Source: Allodiplogaster sudhausi
Taxonomy: Eukaryota > Nematoda > Chromadorea > Rhabditida > Diplogasteridae
Assembly (NCBI GenBank): GCA_945643635.1
Contig: CALZFC010000248.1
Coordinates: 5,228,501-5,292,500, forward strand
Direction of reading: 5' to 3'
Length of the DNA stretch: 64,000 bases
Shown here: positions 32,074-43,659 of the stretch, piece by piece
Numbering within the stretch: the first letter of the stretch is position 1
Layout: every line of letters starts with the position of its first letter
Notes under the pieces: model-generated
Databases searched by the model: none
What the model saw: the letters and a program-made list of their open reading frames with translations, nothing else
Told to the model about the DNA's origin: nothing
Program-made: the position numbers and the translations under genes

Positions 32074-34019
32074 ATGGCGCTGCTTCCCCCATCGCTCCTC
32101 TCTCCTTTCCTTCTCCACGCGACTTCCGCTTTCTTCGTTCTCCTCGCTCTCGTTTTCTGCGCTGTAAGGAAGACCTCGAAATGCCGAATATCGATGAGAT
32201 TTCTGTTTTGGTTTCTAGCCTCGAACATTCTATGTTGAAAATGTTCAGAACGGAAAATGCAAAACAATACAATTTGATTAATATGGTATAGATATATCTT
32301 CATTTCAGAAATCGAAGAAGAAAGCAGTCGGAAAGGGAGGCCCGCCCGTGAAGAAGCCGGCTCCGCCCCCTCCCAAGGCTGCCCCCGTTCCTGCCCAATC
32401 GGCGAATGCCAAGGCGGCAGTAGTGAATGAGGAGAAGAAGGAAGAGGGAAAGGAGGGGAAGAAGGAAGAGAAAAAAGAGGAGAAGAAGGAAGAGACAAAA
32501 GAGGAGAAGAAAGAAGAGAAAACGGAGGAGAAGGAGAAGGAGGGAAAAGAGGAGAAGAAGGATGAGGGAGAAGATAAGAAGGAAGAAGGAGAAGAGAAGA
32601 AGGGAGAGGGAGAGAAGAAGAGCGAGGGAGAGAAGAAAGGGAAGAAAGAGGAAGGAAAGGGGGCAGAGAAGAAGGAAGAAGAGAAGGAAGAGGAAACGGA
32701 TAAAGAAGAGAAGAAGGAAGCTGAGAAGGGTGGGTAGAAAAGTTTCATATGAAAATATATACACTTGAATAAATCAGTAGTATAAAGATTATAATATACA
32801 TATATCGATTAAAAAATCTATTTGTTATTCAGAAATGGCCGAGAAGCCGACGATGAGCGAAAAGACCAAGAAAAGCAAGAAAAGCCAGAAGAGCGAGAAG
32901 AAAAAGGAGGAGTCGAAGAAAGAGTCGAAGAAAGAGTCGAAGAAAGAGTCGAAGAAAGAGTCGAAGAAAGAAGATGCCGAGAAAAAGGACAAGTCCGAGA
33001 AGGAGAAGCCTGCTATTCCAGTAACTAGTTGCTGTATTAGTCTAGATAAAAGTTCTGTTGAAATAAATGTAAAAATGCTAAATAAATATCCCTTTAATTT
33101 AGTCCGCTTCAACGAAGGAGAAGAAAGAAGACGGCGCGAAGGACGTTCCTGTCCGGGGATATTTTCTGCAAAAAAAAATCGACATAAGAAAATAATTAAT
33201 ACTGCAAAATTATCATAGAAAAATTAATATTTAATTTATCTTGAAATGAACATCTTTAAAAAAAGTAGTTAAATAATATACAATTTATTCCATATTCACA
33301 ATTTGCCTCTGTTAAGGAGAAGAATGAAATCGAGGGCGGGAAGCCAGCGGAGAACCCGGTGGAGAAGCCAGCGGAAAAGCCTGCGGAGAAGCCAGCTGTT
33401 AAAGCATTCGTGGCTGAACCCCCCGAGATCAAGTGGCCCAAGGAGAAGGGACTCAGGACTGTCAAGGTTAGAAAAAAATACACGTACATATGTACATATA
33501 TGCATCTATTTACATAAAAAAAATTTCTCATCGAGCAAGCTACGCATATAAATATATAGGAGCTGCAAATTAAATTAATAAAATTAACCAAAATACAATT
33601 CGCAGCTCACGAACAATTCGCCGAGCCGTGTCGCAGTGAAGGTGAAGTGCTCGAATAACGCTGCCTACCAGGTCAATCCGGTCTTCTCCTTCATCCAGCC
33701 GGGAGCAGATGGAGAGATTAAGGTTTTTGTTTTAATTTTAATTATATTATTTATTTTAAGTTTAAAGGTTACTTTTAATTTTAATTACACTTCCTCATTG
33801 AAGGTGGACCGCGTGCAGGAGACGGCGACTCCGGACAAAATCGTCATTGTCTTCTACGATGCGACCGATGCTGACAAGGTTATTTTTAAATATCTTTTTA
33901 TTAAGGAAATGAACAAGAAATTATTATCTGATTTTCAGAGCGCCAAGGCGACTTGCGCACGCCTGGGACAGGCCACGAAGGAGACCATCACCGTGCCCTT
34001 CCTCATCTGCAAGACATGA
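32074..34019 (+). CDS. Membrane-anchored MSP-domain protein, 389 residues (module 3)
   Basis: Eight exons keep phase: 32074-32163, 32309-32729, 32833-33020, 33103-33150, 33317-33466, 33606-33722, 33804-33878, 33939-34019. The hydrophobic N-terminus is MALLPPSLLSPFLLHATSAF, then KSKKK and a Pro-rich spacer (KKPAPPPPKAAPVPAQSA). A Lys/Glu repeat linker follows, with five ESKK units near 32915-32970 and the run PAENPVEKPAEKPAEKPA. The C-terminal MSP domain is LTNNSPSRVAVKVKCSNNAA, VNPVFSFIQPGADGEIK, DKIVIVFYDATDADKSAKAT, ending TITVPFLICKT. Splice sites are normal here (GTAAGG donor; CAG last acceptor). Relative to copy 2 it has an extra 16-residue exon (33103-33150) and a different repeat count. 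A sperm role is inferred from the domain. Confidence 0.85.
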
Positions 34020-34517
34020 GATTAGCCACGCCCCCTCACGAGCCACGCCCACTCACAAGCCACGCCTCCTCACAAGACACGCCCCTTACAAGGCCACATC
34101 CCATCACACGCCACGCCCCTCTGAAGCCACGACCCCTCATGGCAAGCCATGCGCCTCACAGGCTTCGATGTGATAAAGCACAAAAAGGAGGATTGCCATA
34201 CATAGTTCAAACATGTGCAGAAGTCGAACAATTCGCAAAAGTTGAGATCGATAAATGCCCTTCTGGAAGATAGAAACATAAATAGCGTTAAAAGGGTAAA
34301 TATTTAGTGTTGTGAAGCAGTACAATTTTTTTAAGGAATCTTCAATTCTTCACACGATTCTCTTTGAGCTTGGAGAACTTTCAGGACATCGTTCGGATCA
34401 TGCAAAAAAAAAATTCACAATAACTTTTCATAGTACCATTCGGCTATTTTTCATTAAAATCGGCAATATCGATCCGGTTTTTTTTTTGTAAATTTCTCAT
34501 CAAGTTTTTGTTTAATT

Positions 34518-34527
34518 GTGAATTCAC
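34518..34527 (+). promoter_or_regulatory. Palindrome GTGAATTCAC upstream of micropeptide gene 3
   Basis: Same palindrome and following ACGTTCTT as at 30491, 105 bases before the ATG at 34632. Confidence 0.35.
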
Positions 34528-34631
34528 ACGTTCTTTAATTTTTTGCGCATGAGATGCCTTTCTCTTCCCCCTGTTCCGAATTCCTCGCCATTTTCCTTGA
34601 CTGCCCCGGCAGCGTTCGGTCGCTCTCTCCG

Positions 34632-34904
34632 ATGTCTACTCTCTTTTTCTCTGCGCTATCTCCATTCCTCTCGCTCTCTCTCCTCCTCCCGCTCTCCTTC
34701 ATCCTCGCGCTTGGAATGTGCAGCAAGGAGAAAGATGAGAAGAAGTTAGAGGATCATTATTGACAACAACTTATTTATTTTGTAAAAAAAAGTTTACAAA
34801 TTAAGTCATATGCTTGCATTCGCGGATAAAATTTTTATTGAATAATTAAAACAAACTTCTTTTTCAGAAAAGGCGATAACAAACTTTACGAGAATGTCAA
34901 CTAG
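34632..34904 (+). CDS. Single-pass membrane micropeptide, 49 residues (module 3)
   Basis: Exons 34632-34744 and 34868-34904 join in phase with the same unusual GTTAGAG donor as the module-2 copy and a TTTTTCAG acceptor. The peptide starts MSTLFFSALSPFLSLSLLLP, then LSFILALGM, then CSKEKDEKKKGDNKLYENVN. One transmembrane helix would span about residues 4-29, with a basic C-terminal tail. Differences from copy 2 are few and conservative. It follows the MSP gene by about 610 bases on the same strand. Confidence 0.6.
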
Positions 34905-35444
34905 AGGCTGGCGAAATGGTCGTAAAGAGGAATACCATGACAGGGTACTTGTATCGTCTATTCCCTCTTTCTCGTCGTCTCTGCTTCTCTCGACCCTCTC
35001 CTTTCTCTCGCCTCTCTCTTCGACATTCAAAATAAAGTATTAAAAATAGTAATTGGTTTGTTCAGAAGCACCACTTCAAAAAGGCAGAGAGTAACGGCCA
35101 TGAGCTCGGTTACTTTGGAGCGAGCGACTTGACCGTCTACAGTCTTAACACAAAAGATCGAGGGAAACTGCAGTCATGATCTCGGGATGCTACAAATATA
35201 TTTGACTTCAGCTCACTTTCCCCGCACCCAGAACGTTCAAAACGTGCTGGGAATTTGTCGAATTATTACAAAATCTCGAAAATATGTAGCGCTTGTAGCG
35301 GTTCCTAAAAAGAAGCAATAACGAAAAGATGATTAGAAGGGTAACTTTTGAAAACACGAGCGAGATACAGTAAAAGAAAACTTTTTTTTTCTTAAACATT
35401 TTTAATTGAATTGAACATCGGCTTCCTTGAACGCGGAATGGAGG

Positions 35445-35840
35445 TGTCGTTATCTCACATAAACGTCAATGTCTCGAAAACGAACACTTCATTTTGAAAA
35501 TACTTTAATTACTTTGACCTCTTGACATGAGTAATTGATGCATGTCTATTACGGCCATGTTCAGCAATCGAGCAGTGCATGCAGAAATAAATGCATACTA
35601 TGTATAGAGTGCGACTCTGTGTAACGATGGTAAACAAAACTCATCTAAAAAATCGACATAAAAATTATTAGGAAAACATTATTTGAAGAAAATCATGAAG
35701 AAATCATTCAAGCAATTGTTATTTGAGGAAGAAAAATCAGTCGAAGAAAAATCAGCGAAATATTTAAAGAAAAATTGTGGAACCGATTTCAAATCAGAGG
35801 GCCCAACATTCCATTGTCATAATGGCCCAAATTAGGCTGG
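35445..35840. repeat. Diverged copy of the repeat seen at 17680-18060
   Basis: Shares GGAGGTGTCG.TATCTCACA, the segment around CATGTTCAGCAATCGAGCAG and the GGGCCCAACATT end motif with 17681-18090. No gene. The rest of 35045-36380 shows nothing else I can name apart from a G run at 36112. Confidence 0.4.
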
Positions 35841-36388
35841 AGTCGTATCTTGATTAATTAGGAGAATTTCGTAATTTGCTTAGAAATGCCCTTGATTATG
35901 GCACATCTTAGACTTATTAGACAAACAACTTATATTAATTCTCCAAATTCGGCGCGAGATTCCACTCGTTGCCTAATTGGGGTCATTCTGAAAAAGAGCG
36001 GCCAGAGTAGACGGTTGTCGGAGTTGCCGGCCGAGGAGCAACTTTGAGGTGGCTCCTCTCCTTTCCACGTGGCACATTCTTTTCGATTGCGAACGTGACC
36101 CTTGGCAGTGTGGGGGGGGGGGGGACTCGGCGTCACTCAACAGCACATCAGCAACAGTCTTAGATGTACGTTTATAGCAGTAAAAATAACTAACTTTTTT
36201 CGAATGAACCTCTCCTACGAATTGCTGCCTCGTAATCCACTAATATCTAACATTGAGCCGCTTGTTTTCACTTTTGTTGGCTCGGCAGTAATACGTGAAG
36301 AAGATCTTTCATTTGATCAGCTCCATAAAATTTCAAAGTTTTCAAAGTTTTTTTTTTGCTTATATCTTTGTATTATTTCTAGCCGATA

Positions 36389-38291
36389 ATGCAACCGCTG
36401 GCCCTCGCTCTGAAGCTTGTCTCTCAGCAAGTTACCACAGTGACAGCGTTGTCTGCCAAGCTGGAATGGAAGATTAATCAGGTTTTTTTCTGTCGGGCGG
36501 GCTATACTCGTTTTTTTAGTATTCCTAATTGCTTTGGAAAAATAAGAAAGAAAAAAGACTCCAGAAATCTTTTTCCTTATATTATTATTATTATGTGAAC
36601 TTTTTCTTAAGTTCGAGAAGTTGATGAAATTCTTCAAGAGTGACCAGAATCTCCGCAGCCGTCAATTCGGCAGCCCGCAAGCACAAGAAGTGACTTGGGA
36701 GCTCCAAGTCTATCCGAATGGCATGCGCAAAGATGACACGGGCTATGTCTCCGTCTTCCTCAGACAGGTATGTGCACCCTATAAAAGGCGGATTAAAAAA
36801 ATACTACTGTGATATATAATAGGTATTTCGTCAACAACAAACAAAAATTTATAAAAAAATGAATACTACATACCTAACAGATACTACATATTTAGTATTT
36901 ATTCGACAAAACACAACTTTTAAAATAATTCAGCTGGAATTGATGATTACTTTTCATTTCCTAAACAAAAAAAGAAAATAATAATGCTACTGTAATAGAT
37001 AGTATGCAATTTTTAAAAGATAAATATAAAAGTAAAGTAATTTACAGGTCGGCTACGAAGTAGGGCCCATAATGACCGACTTCGAAATCTACGCTCTAGA
37101 CGCGAACTTACAACGCGACGTTATCAGCGGCGACAGGGCGGACTTCACGAGCCAGCATGGCCTCGGCCAGTTCCAGGTCGTATTTCCTGTTCATCTCACG
37201 CATCCGAGACCGGACGGGCTTTTTATTGCTCATAAGTGACCGTAATTCGGACAAGTGGATAGCATTCTCAAGTGTCGCGTGCAAAGACTCCCTGCTTCTG
37301 ATGTGCGAAGTGGAGTACTTCCCTCCCGGATCGAATTTCTTCGTAAAGACGGTCGAGGCCGAGGAGAAGGTGAGATGGAAGGGCTTTTTCCCCCTCCCGC
37401 TTGTTTATAGGGCCATCCACCCCTTAATTGCATAAATATTAAAACCCATCCTTTTCCAGGTGGAAATCTCGATTAGCGACTCGCTGAAGGAGATGCTCGA
37501 GTTGGAGCTATTCACTGATTGCATTATAAAGGTTCTCTCTTTTCAGGTGGCCAACAAGCAGATCAAGGCGCACCGTGGCATCCTCAGCGTGCACTCGGCC
37601 GTCTTCCGTTCCATGTTCCAGAACGAGATGATCGAAGCGAAGAATGGCATTGTCGACATTGCGGACGCGCGCTATGAGGCGGTGAGTAACGATCGTTTAC
37701 GTACCACCCTCCCCCCCCCCACCTCACCCATTCTTTTAGGGCTTATAAGGTTCATTATTGGTTATCTACGAAATAACCAGAAAGAGTTAAGGATAACATT
37801 TCTGATATGGTTCTTGAATAGCAAGAGAGTTCATTTCTATGCTCTCCTTGTTCTCTTCCCTCTCTCTCTCTCTCTCTTCTTTCTCTCTCTCTCTTCTCTC
37901 TCTTCTCTCTCTCTTCTCTCTCTTCTCGCTTCTATCTCTCTCTCTCTCTTCGCTCTCCAGGTCCGCGCCATGGTGGAGTACATGTACACGGGCAGCTTTG
38001 TGTCGGCCGAGCAGCATGCCGAAGCTGTCCTCGCCATCTCTGACAGATACGCCGTGCTGCCTCTGAAGGAGCAGTGCGAGCGCTTCATCGCGCACTCCAT
38101 CTCGCACGAGAACATCATCAGCACGGTCATCTCCGCCGACACGTACTCGGCCAACATTCTCAAGCAGGTCAGCGAGTGTAATGGTCTGAGAATTAATATT
38201 TTTTTACAAAAAAAAGTTAAGAGTTAAGGCTAATCTGTTACTATTTATTTATCCATTTATTTATTTTTTACATTATATAATAGGCTTTAAA

Positions 38292-38354
<63 letters not shown>

Positions 38355-38625
38355 CTCAAGAGATATATTTCAGGCCTGCATCCGTTTCCTGGTCGCGCAC
38401 CCCAAGTCGGTGCGTCGCTACAGCGAGTGGCGCGCGCTGTTGAAGGAGCGCCAAGAACTGGCCACCGAGCTCGCCCTCGCAGTCCTCGCGAATGGCGGAG
38501 AGAGCCCCCCGGACGATGAAGGCAACAACACGCCGTTGAGGAAGCCCTCGCGCAAAAGGATTTCGCGCCCTAGACTGTTTAGCTGTGCTTGCAAAACGCA
38601 CTCGTACAGATGGAAAAGGGCCTAA
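36389..38625 (+). CDS. MATH-BTB protein, about 395 residues (CUL3 adaptor type)
   Basis: TTCTAG lies 8 bases before the ATG, suiting a trans-spliced start. Exons: 36389-36481, 36612-36767, 37048-37176, about 37237-37369, 37460-37681, 37961-38167, 38374-38625. MATH domain: LSAKLEWKINQFEKLMKFFK, VTWELQVYPNGMRKDDTGYV, SVFLRQVGYEVG. BTB domain: LFTDCIIK, ANKQIKAHRGILSVHSAVFR, VEYMYTGSFVSAEQHAEAVL, and a BACK-like end, SEWRALLKERQELATELALA. Such proteins bring substrates to CUL3 ubiquitin ligase. The exon 3/4 junction is one base out of phase, from a sequence error or a misplaced boundary. Fifteen in-frame bases at 37532-37546 look like a tiny intron. Resembles the nematode BATH/MEL-26 class; the exact orthologue is not certain. 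Confidence 0.8.
38290..38351. repeat. (AT)n microsatellite in an intron
   Basis: Two AT-dinucleotide runs separated by one TA break, in the last intron of the MATH-BTB gene. Confidence 0.95.
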
Positions 38626-39025
38626 TTTAATCAAACTGCGATTTTTTTTAACTCTCTAAAAGTCATGAAACACTTATGTACGCATACGAATCTAGGACAC
38701 GTCGTGGAGAACAAGGGAAAAACATTTGTTCTGCGTTGAAATCACAATTTTCTGGTATTTCTACTTGTTCCGCTTTTTTCCTAATACATTGTAACGCGAA
38801 TAAAATAAAATTTTTATTCAATCAAATAGAGGGCGTGCAAGGCGGTTTGGGAGTTGAGACTAAATCGGCTGAGAATGACCAGAATAGGGACGCGACGTGA
38901 AGAGCGTAGAGATCATCAGCTAAAATATAAATGTAAATAGAAATTGATAAAAGTATTTTAATTGAACAATATGAAAGTGAACTAAAATTAATAATAATTT
39001 TTTTTATTATTAATTATTATTTAAA

Positions 39026-40925
39026 TTAAAAGGAAAATGCCACCTGCACGGCGACCAGACTGCCCGTGTAGATGATTTGAGCCGTACCGGCGCACAGCTT
39101 CTTCTCCTTGAGAACAGCGCAGAAAACCTGGCGTTAAAAAGTAAGTAATATTAGGGAAAAAATACATTTTGTTTCACTGTCAAGAAATGAATCAAGCAGT
39201 CATATTATATTATTTGAAAAGCTAAAAATGATAGCAAAAACCTGGAAGTGGACGAAGAGTAAGGCGATGTGGAGAGAGGAGAAGAGAAGAGCACTCGAGC
39301 TGCAGCCGAGGCCAATCACGCATGCTGAAAGGAGAGGTCTCTGTCATCTCTGTCTCGCCCTCCCTAGCTCTCTTTCTCCTTCTCTCTCTCTCCTTTCTCT
39401 CTCTCCTCTCTTCCTCTCTCCCTCTATCTGTCAGTCTCCCTCTCTCCCTCTATCTGTCAGTCTCTCCATTTCCTCTACCTCCCTCCTCCTCAGCCTCTCC
39501 CTCAGCCTCTCTCTCCCTCTCCCTCTTCTTCTCCCTCTCCTTCTCTCTCTCTATCTCTCTCTCTCTCCAAATCTCTTCCATAGTATCATCCTCTTGAACC
39601 CCATCAGATACCGAGCACGGGGAGGAGAGCGGCCATGGCAGTGAGCTGGAGAACAGCGGCGCGGCCATTGATCTTTCCCATGGCCTCGCCGTCAATCTGC
39701 AAATGGATTTTGAGGAAGATGGACTGTGAGAGAGGTTGATAGGGGAGACAGAGAGAGAGAGAGAGGGAGAGAGAGAGAGGGAGAGAGACAGAGAGAGAGA
39801 GGAAGACAAAGAGAGAGAGGTTGACGAGAAAGGCGAGGGTGAATGGCGCGATGGCAGCGAGTGCGGGCGCAGGTGCCAGGAGATCTCCGGAGGCGACGGC
39901 AGAAGAGAAGACCCCGAAGAGGAAAGAAGTCTGCACAAGGGCAGTGCGGCGGTCGTGGCCGTCCTTGATCACTGGAAAAGAGAGGTAGAGAGAGGGGAGA
40001 GAGGGAGGGAGAGAGGGAGGGAGAGAGAAAGAGAGATAGAGAGAGAGAGAGAACGAAGGGAGAGGAGAGCAGGGAATGGTTACTCTTATTAGTACCCTTC
40101 TTCTTGAGATGGAAGAAGAAGCGAGCAGGCAGAAGGCCGACGAGGAGGAGAGCAACGGACGGCGAGAGGAAGATGGACAAGAGCCAGTACGTGAACGGGG
40201 AGGCAAACAACATCTCCCCGAGGCTGAGGCCGACCAAAGAGACCTGAAGGGAAAAGAGGAGAGGGGGAGGAAGAGAGGGAGAGAGAGAGGGAGAAAACGA
40301 AGGAGAGGGAGAGAGAGCGGGAGGGAGAGCGGACGCGCCACTGACAGCGAGGCCGAAGTAGAGCTCGACGATGGCAATGCGGTCGTCTTCCGGGAACGCG
40401 CTCACCGAAGACATGTCGTCGCACGATTTGGACACCTGAGAGAGAGAAATCTAGGGAGAGAGAGAAAGAGAGAGAGATATTAAGGAAGAGAGTGAGAGAG
40501 ATAGCAGAGAAAGAGGGGGTGAGAGGAGTATGAAAATGAAGTTACATAGTCCTTGAGATCGAGCGCGGCCGGCTCCGCAAAATCACGCGCGCGCTCGAAG
40601 GCAGCCGTCGCCTGCAAGGACATAACTCATTCCTGGAAGTTTGCCAAGTTGCTCTACCGTAATCCCATCCACGCATTTCTACCGGAAGACATCCTGAAGT
40701 GCCGTGGCCTTTCACCGAGGCGAAAGATGTCATTGTTACCATATGAATTACGGGGGACTATGACAATGATCCACTCTCTGATCTACCTTATCCCTGAAGT
40801 CTACCGTAATCTTGACCTGGTCCGGAAGGGCAACGACGGCATCTCCGGCCAGCACAACGCGACGACGCATCGTTTCCGTCGTCGTCCACGCCTGCTCCCA
40901 GACGCGATCAAGCACAGCCGAAGTC
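39026..40925 (-). CDS. Multi-pass membrane protein, at least 275 residues (5' end missing)
   Basis: Eight exons keep phase at every junction: 40925-40817, 40611-40546, 40435-40346, 40243-40096, 39971-39826, 39696-39612, 39324-39242, 39127-39026. A soluble N-terminal part (VLDRVWEQAWTTTETMRRRV) comes first, then about six hydrophobic helices: SLVGLSLGEMLFASPFTYWL, LSPSVALLLVGLL, TSFLFGVFSSAVASGDLLAP, ALAAIAPFTLAFL, LQLTAMAALLPVLACVIGLG and ALLFSSLHIALLFVHF; the end is YTGSLVAVQVAFSF. The RRTALVQTSFLFGVFSS segment and the order of helices faintly recall Bax-inhibitor-1 (TMBIM) proteins, but I would not assign it. Introns are almost pure (TC)n on the coding strand. The first exon was not found. 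Confidence 0.65.
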
Positions 40926-40928
40926 CTG

Positions 40929-40968
<40 letters not shown>

Positions 40969-41035
40969 CGGGAGATGGTTACAGAGGGAGAGAGATAGAG
41001 AGAGCGTAGAGAGATTAGGAGAGAGAGAGAGTAGA
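39735..41035 (+). repeat. (GA)n-rich introns of the minus-strand membrane gene
   Basis: Purine dinucleotide tracts at about 39745-39820, 39975-40070, 40255-40330, 40440-40520 and 40930-41035 fill the introns between the listed exons. They are (TC)n on the transcribed-sense strand. Confidence 0.85.
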
Positions 41036-41039
41036 TAGA

Positions 41040-42169
41040 AATCATAGAAAGTTTCTGCAAAAGAGTCAGCTTTAAGAGAGCTTATTCAAAAGCTTTGAAT
41101 TCTCTCTCGCTTTCCACAACCTAATGCCATAATCTCGGGCTTCTTCAACAATTTCAATCGCTCTTCATGCGATTGAGCGCACGTAATGAAATAAGCCGTG
41201 TCTTTCTTTATCAGTCTAAGGATAAAATGAAATTAGGTGAATTTGAAATTAACGATGAAATGTTAAAATATTCCTCCAATCAACGTTTCATGAGAATGGA
41301 TTTAGGTCTGTAACATCCAGATGTTGCTAGAACGTTTTTTTCTTTTACCAAGTACTTGTAGCAGAGTACGCTTATACAGTTTTCCTTCTCTCATTTCAAT
41401 TTCGATTTTTTTTTAAATTATTCTTTTTACGTTACGCTTAATAATCAATATGGAATATGTAATTCTGCGTTATGAGAAATATAATACGACTAACAATAAG
41501 AGTAGGTGAGGAGGCATAAGAGTGAAGCTATTTTGATAGCAATAGGTGGGGGGGGGGAGTTATGACGACGAACATGTTGAGGAAAGCTTATCCGAGGCAG
41601 CGACGCAAGAAGAGTCGACCACGCGACGCGGGTGAAGAGTGATGAAGTGACGACTGTTTTTCATTCTGGAAATGGGAGAATAAAGTAGGAAAGTGCACAG
41701 TGCGCAGAAAGTACATACATGGAGATTTATGTACAACATTAAAAAGTATACTTTCTCAATTAACTATATAAAGATGGAAATTGGTACTTGCTTCCTAAGG
41801 TACTAGTCTCTAATTGTAAGAAAAAGTCGAGCATGACCCGCGAAACAGGAGAGTTCGACACAAAAATCAATGTCAGAATTCAGAATAGCTTGGTTCTGGT
41901 TCACGATCGCAGATCAATCAGAGAAATTCACTAAGGTTGGAAGACAAAATCGGGCATCGATTCCACAACTTTGGATCGAACAAGATTGTGAGCAAGGAAG
42001 ACGGCATCACTTCTTCTCCAGATGGATCAAACATAAACAGTTTTCACTCGAATTTTGGCTGGAATTCGCTGAAGAGAGCAAGAGAACGAGAGAAACGAGA
42101 GGGAGCGAGAATGTGAGAGAAATAGCGGGAGAAAGAGGAACCTGTAGAGAGAGAGGAAACACGAGAGAT

Positions 42170-42202
<33 letters not shown>

Positions 42203-42960
42203 CTCGAGAGTTCGAGTAAGAGTGAAAGAAAAGCGGTGTGTGGAGAACCTAGGAAATAGAGGATGGAAACGGAAAGCAGAGAGAAGCATCCGAGTGGATA
42301 TTTACAATAGCACTTGACGCTGTGTTCAAGCATAAGGGCGGCCGCCGGGGCGCGCAAGAGAGAGAGAGAGAGAGAGAGATTGAGAGAGATTGAGAGAGAA
42401 GGAGGGAGAGAGTGTGAGAGAGAATGAGAGGGTAGAGAGAGAACGAGGGGATGAAAGAGAGAGAACGGTGATGGGAGAGAGAGAAAATGCAAGCAATTGA
42501 TCAACTGCCTCTCGGACCTCTGATCTCACTCCTTTCTCTTCGGTCCCTATTACACGTTCATCCTCACTCTCCTCCCCATTCTCTCTTCCCCTTCCTCTCT
42601 CTTTCTTTCTCTTCCTCTCCCTCTCTCTCTCTCTCTGTCATGCTTCAATCCTTCCTATTGCCTTTATTCTCCCTTCTGCTTCATTTCTCACTGGCTTAGT
42701 GTCAAAACTACGGCATATCCGGTGGTTTTCGGCAGTAGTAGGTCTACTGTAAAATTACATAAATGAATTGTTCGCTAGGTTGATTAGGTCCGCATTATTT
42801 CACTATACTTCAATGCACCGTTCTTCTTTCCCACTTATCTCTCTCTCACCCTCCTCTCTCAACCTCTCTCTCTCCCTCTATCTCTCTCTCTCCCTTCCTC
42901 TCTCTCTCTCTCCCTCACCTTCCATCTCTCCCTCTAATCTCTCTCTTTCTCTCTCATTCA
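41040..42960. other. Intergenic, no supported gene
   Basis: AT-rich sequence to about 41860, then open frames with no splice logic or family resemblance. (GA)n tracts lie at 42060-42200 and 42355-42485, and (TC)n at 42580-42640 and 42840-42955. The 5' exon of the minus-strand membrane gene and the promoter of the receptor gene should be here, but I cannot place either. Confidence 0.5.
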
Positions 42961-42961
42961 G

Positions 42962-43613
42962 ATGCTTCCGGCACGTGCTCTCCTCCTGCTCCTCCTCTCG
43001 TGCCCATCCGCTCTCGTCTCTGCCTCGAAGGGAGAACGGGACCTCTTCAAGTAAGAAGGAAGAAATTGTGGAGTTACAAGTTGCGCGATCATGGATTTTA
43101 GAAATGGAATGTTTGAGCAAAAGTAGTACAATATAAAAATATTAAAGTGAAAATTAATCTCTATGTACTGTCTGTCGGTAAAAACGTATTTAGATTTGTA
43201 TATAGATTTGTATTTATATTTATATTTATATTTATATTAATCTTTGTTTGCTCCAAACAAACAGTGTACTCTTCGCGAACTACTCAACTCTCGTACGTCC
43301 GGTACCCGATCCGAGCCTCCCGCTCACCGTCTACATCAAGGTCTTCCTTCAGCAGATCATAACGCTCGTCAGGATAATTGATGGATTATTTTTGATTCAT
43401 TTTATTCATTGCCTCGTATGTTCATTAATGAATGATTGTTACACAGGACATGAAGAATCAAGTGATGGAGCTCAACGCGTGGATACGCTATGTGGGTCTG
43501 AATTGATTTCCCCCTCTCTTTCTTCCTTCCTCCCTCTGTCTATCTCTCTTACTCTCTACCTATCTCTCCCTCTCTCTCTCTCTCCATCAACCATCTCTCT
43601 TCATAGAAATGCT

Positions 43614-43659
<46 letters not shown>

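Noticed and set aside
32427..32768. Arg/Lys-rich open frame overlapping the MSP gene
   Set aside because: It is the shifted frame of the GAA/AAG-rich linker exon; the MSP frame keeps phase across eight exons.
41565..41640. Short basic peptide frame (MTTNMLRKAYPRQRRKKSRP)
   Set aside because: Only 23 residues, preceded by a G run, no paralogue in the window and no splice or promoter evidence.
41870..42259. 129-residue open frame (MSEFRIAWFWFTIADQSEKF)
   Set aside because: The second half is translated (GA)n; the first half has no family resemblance or splice signals.
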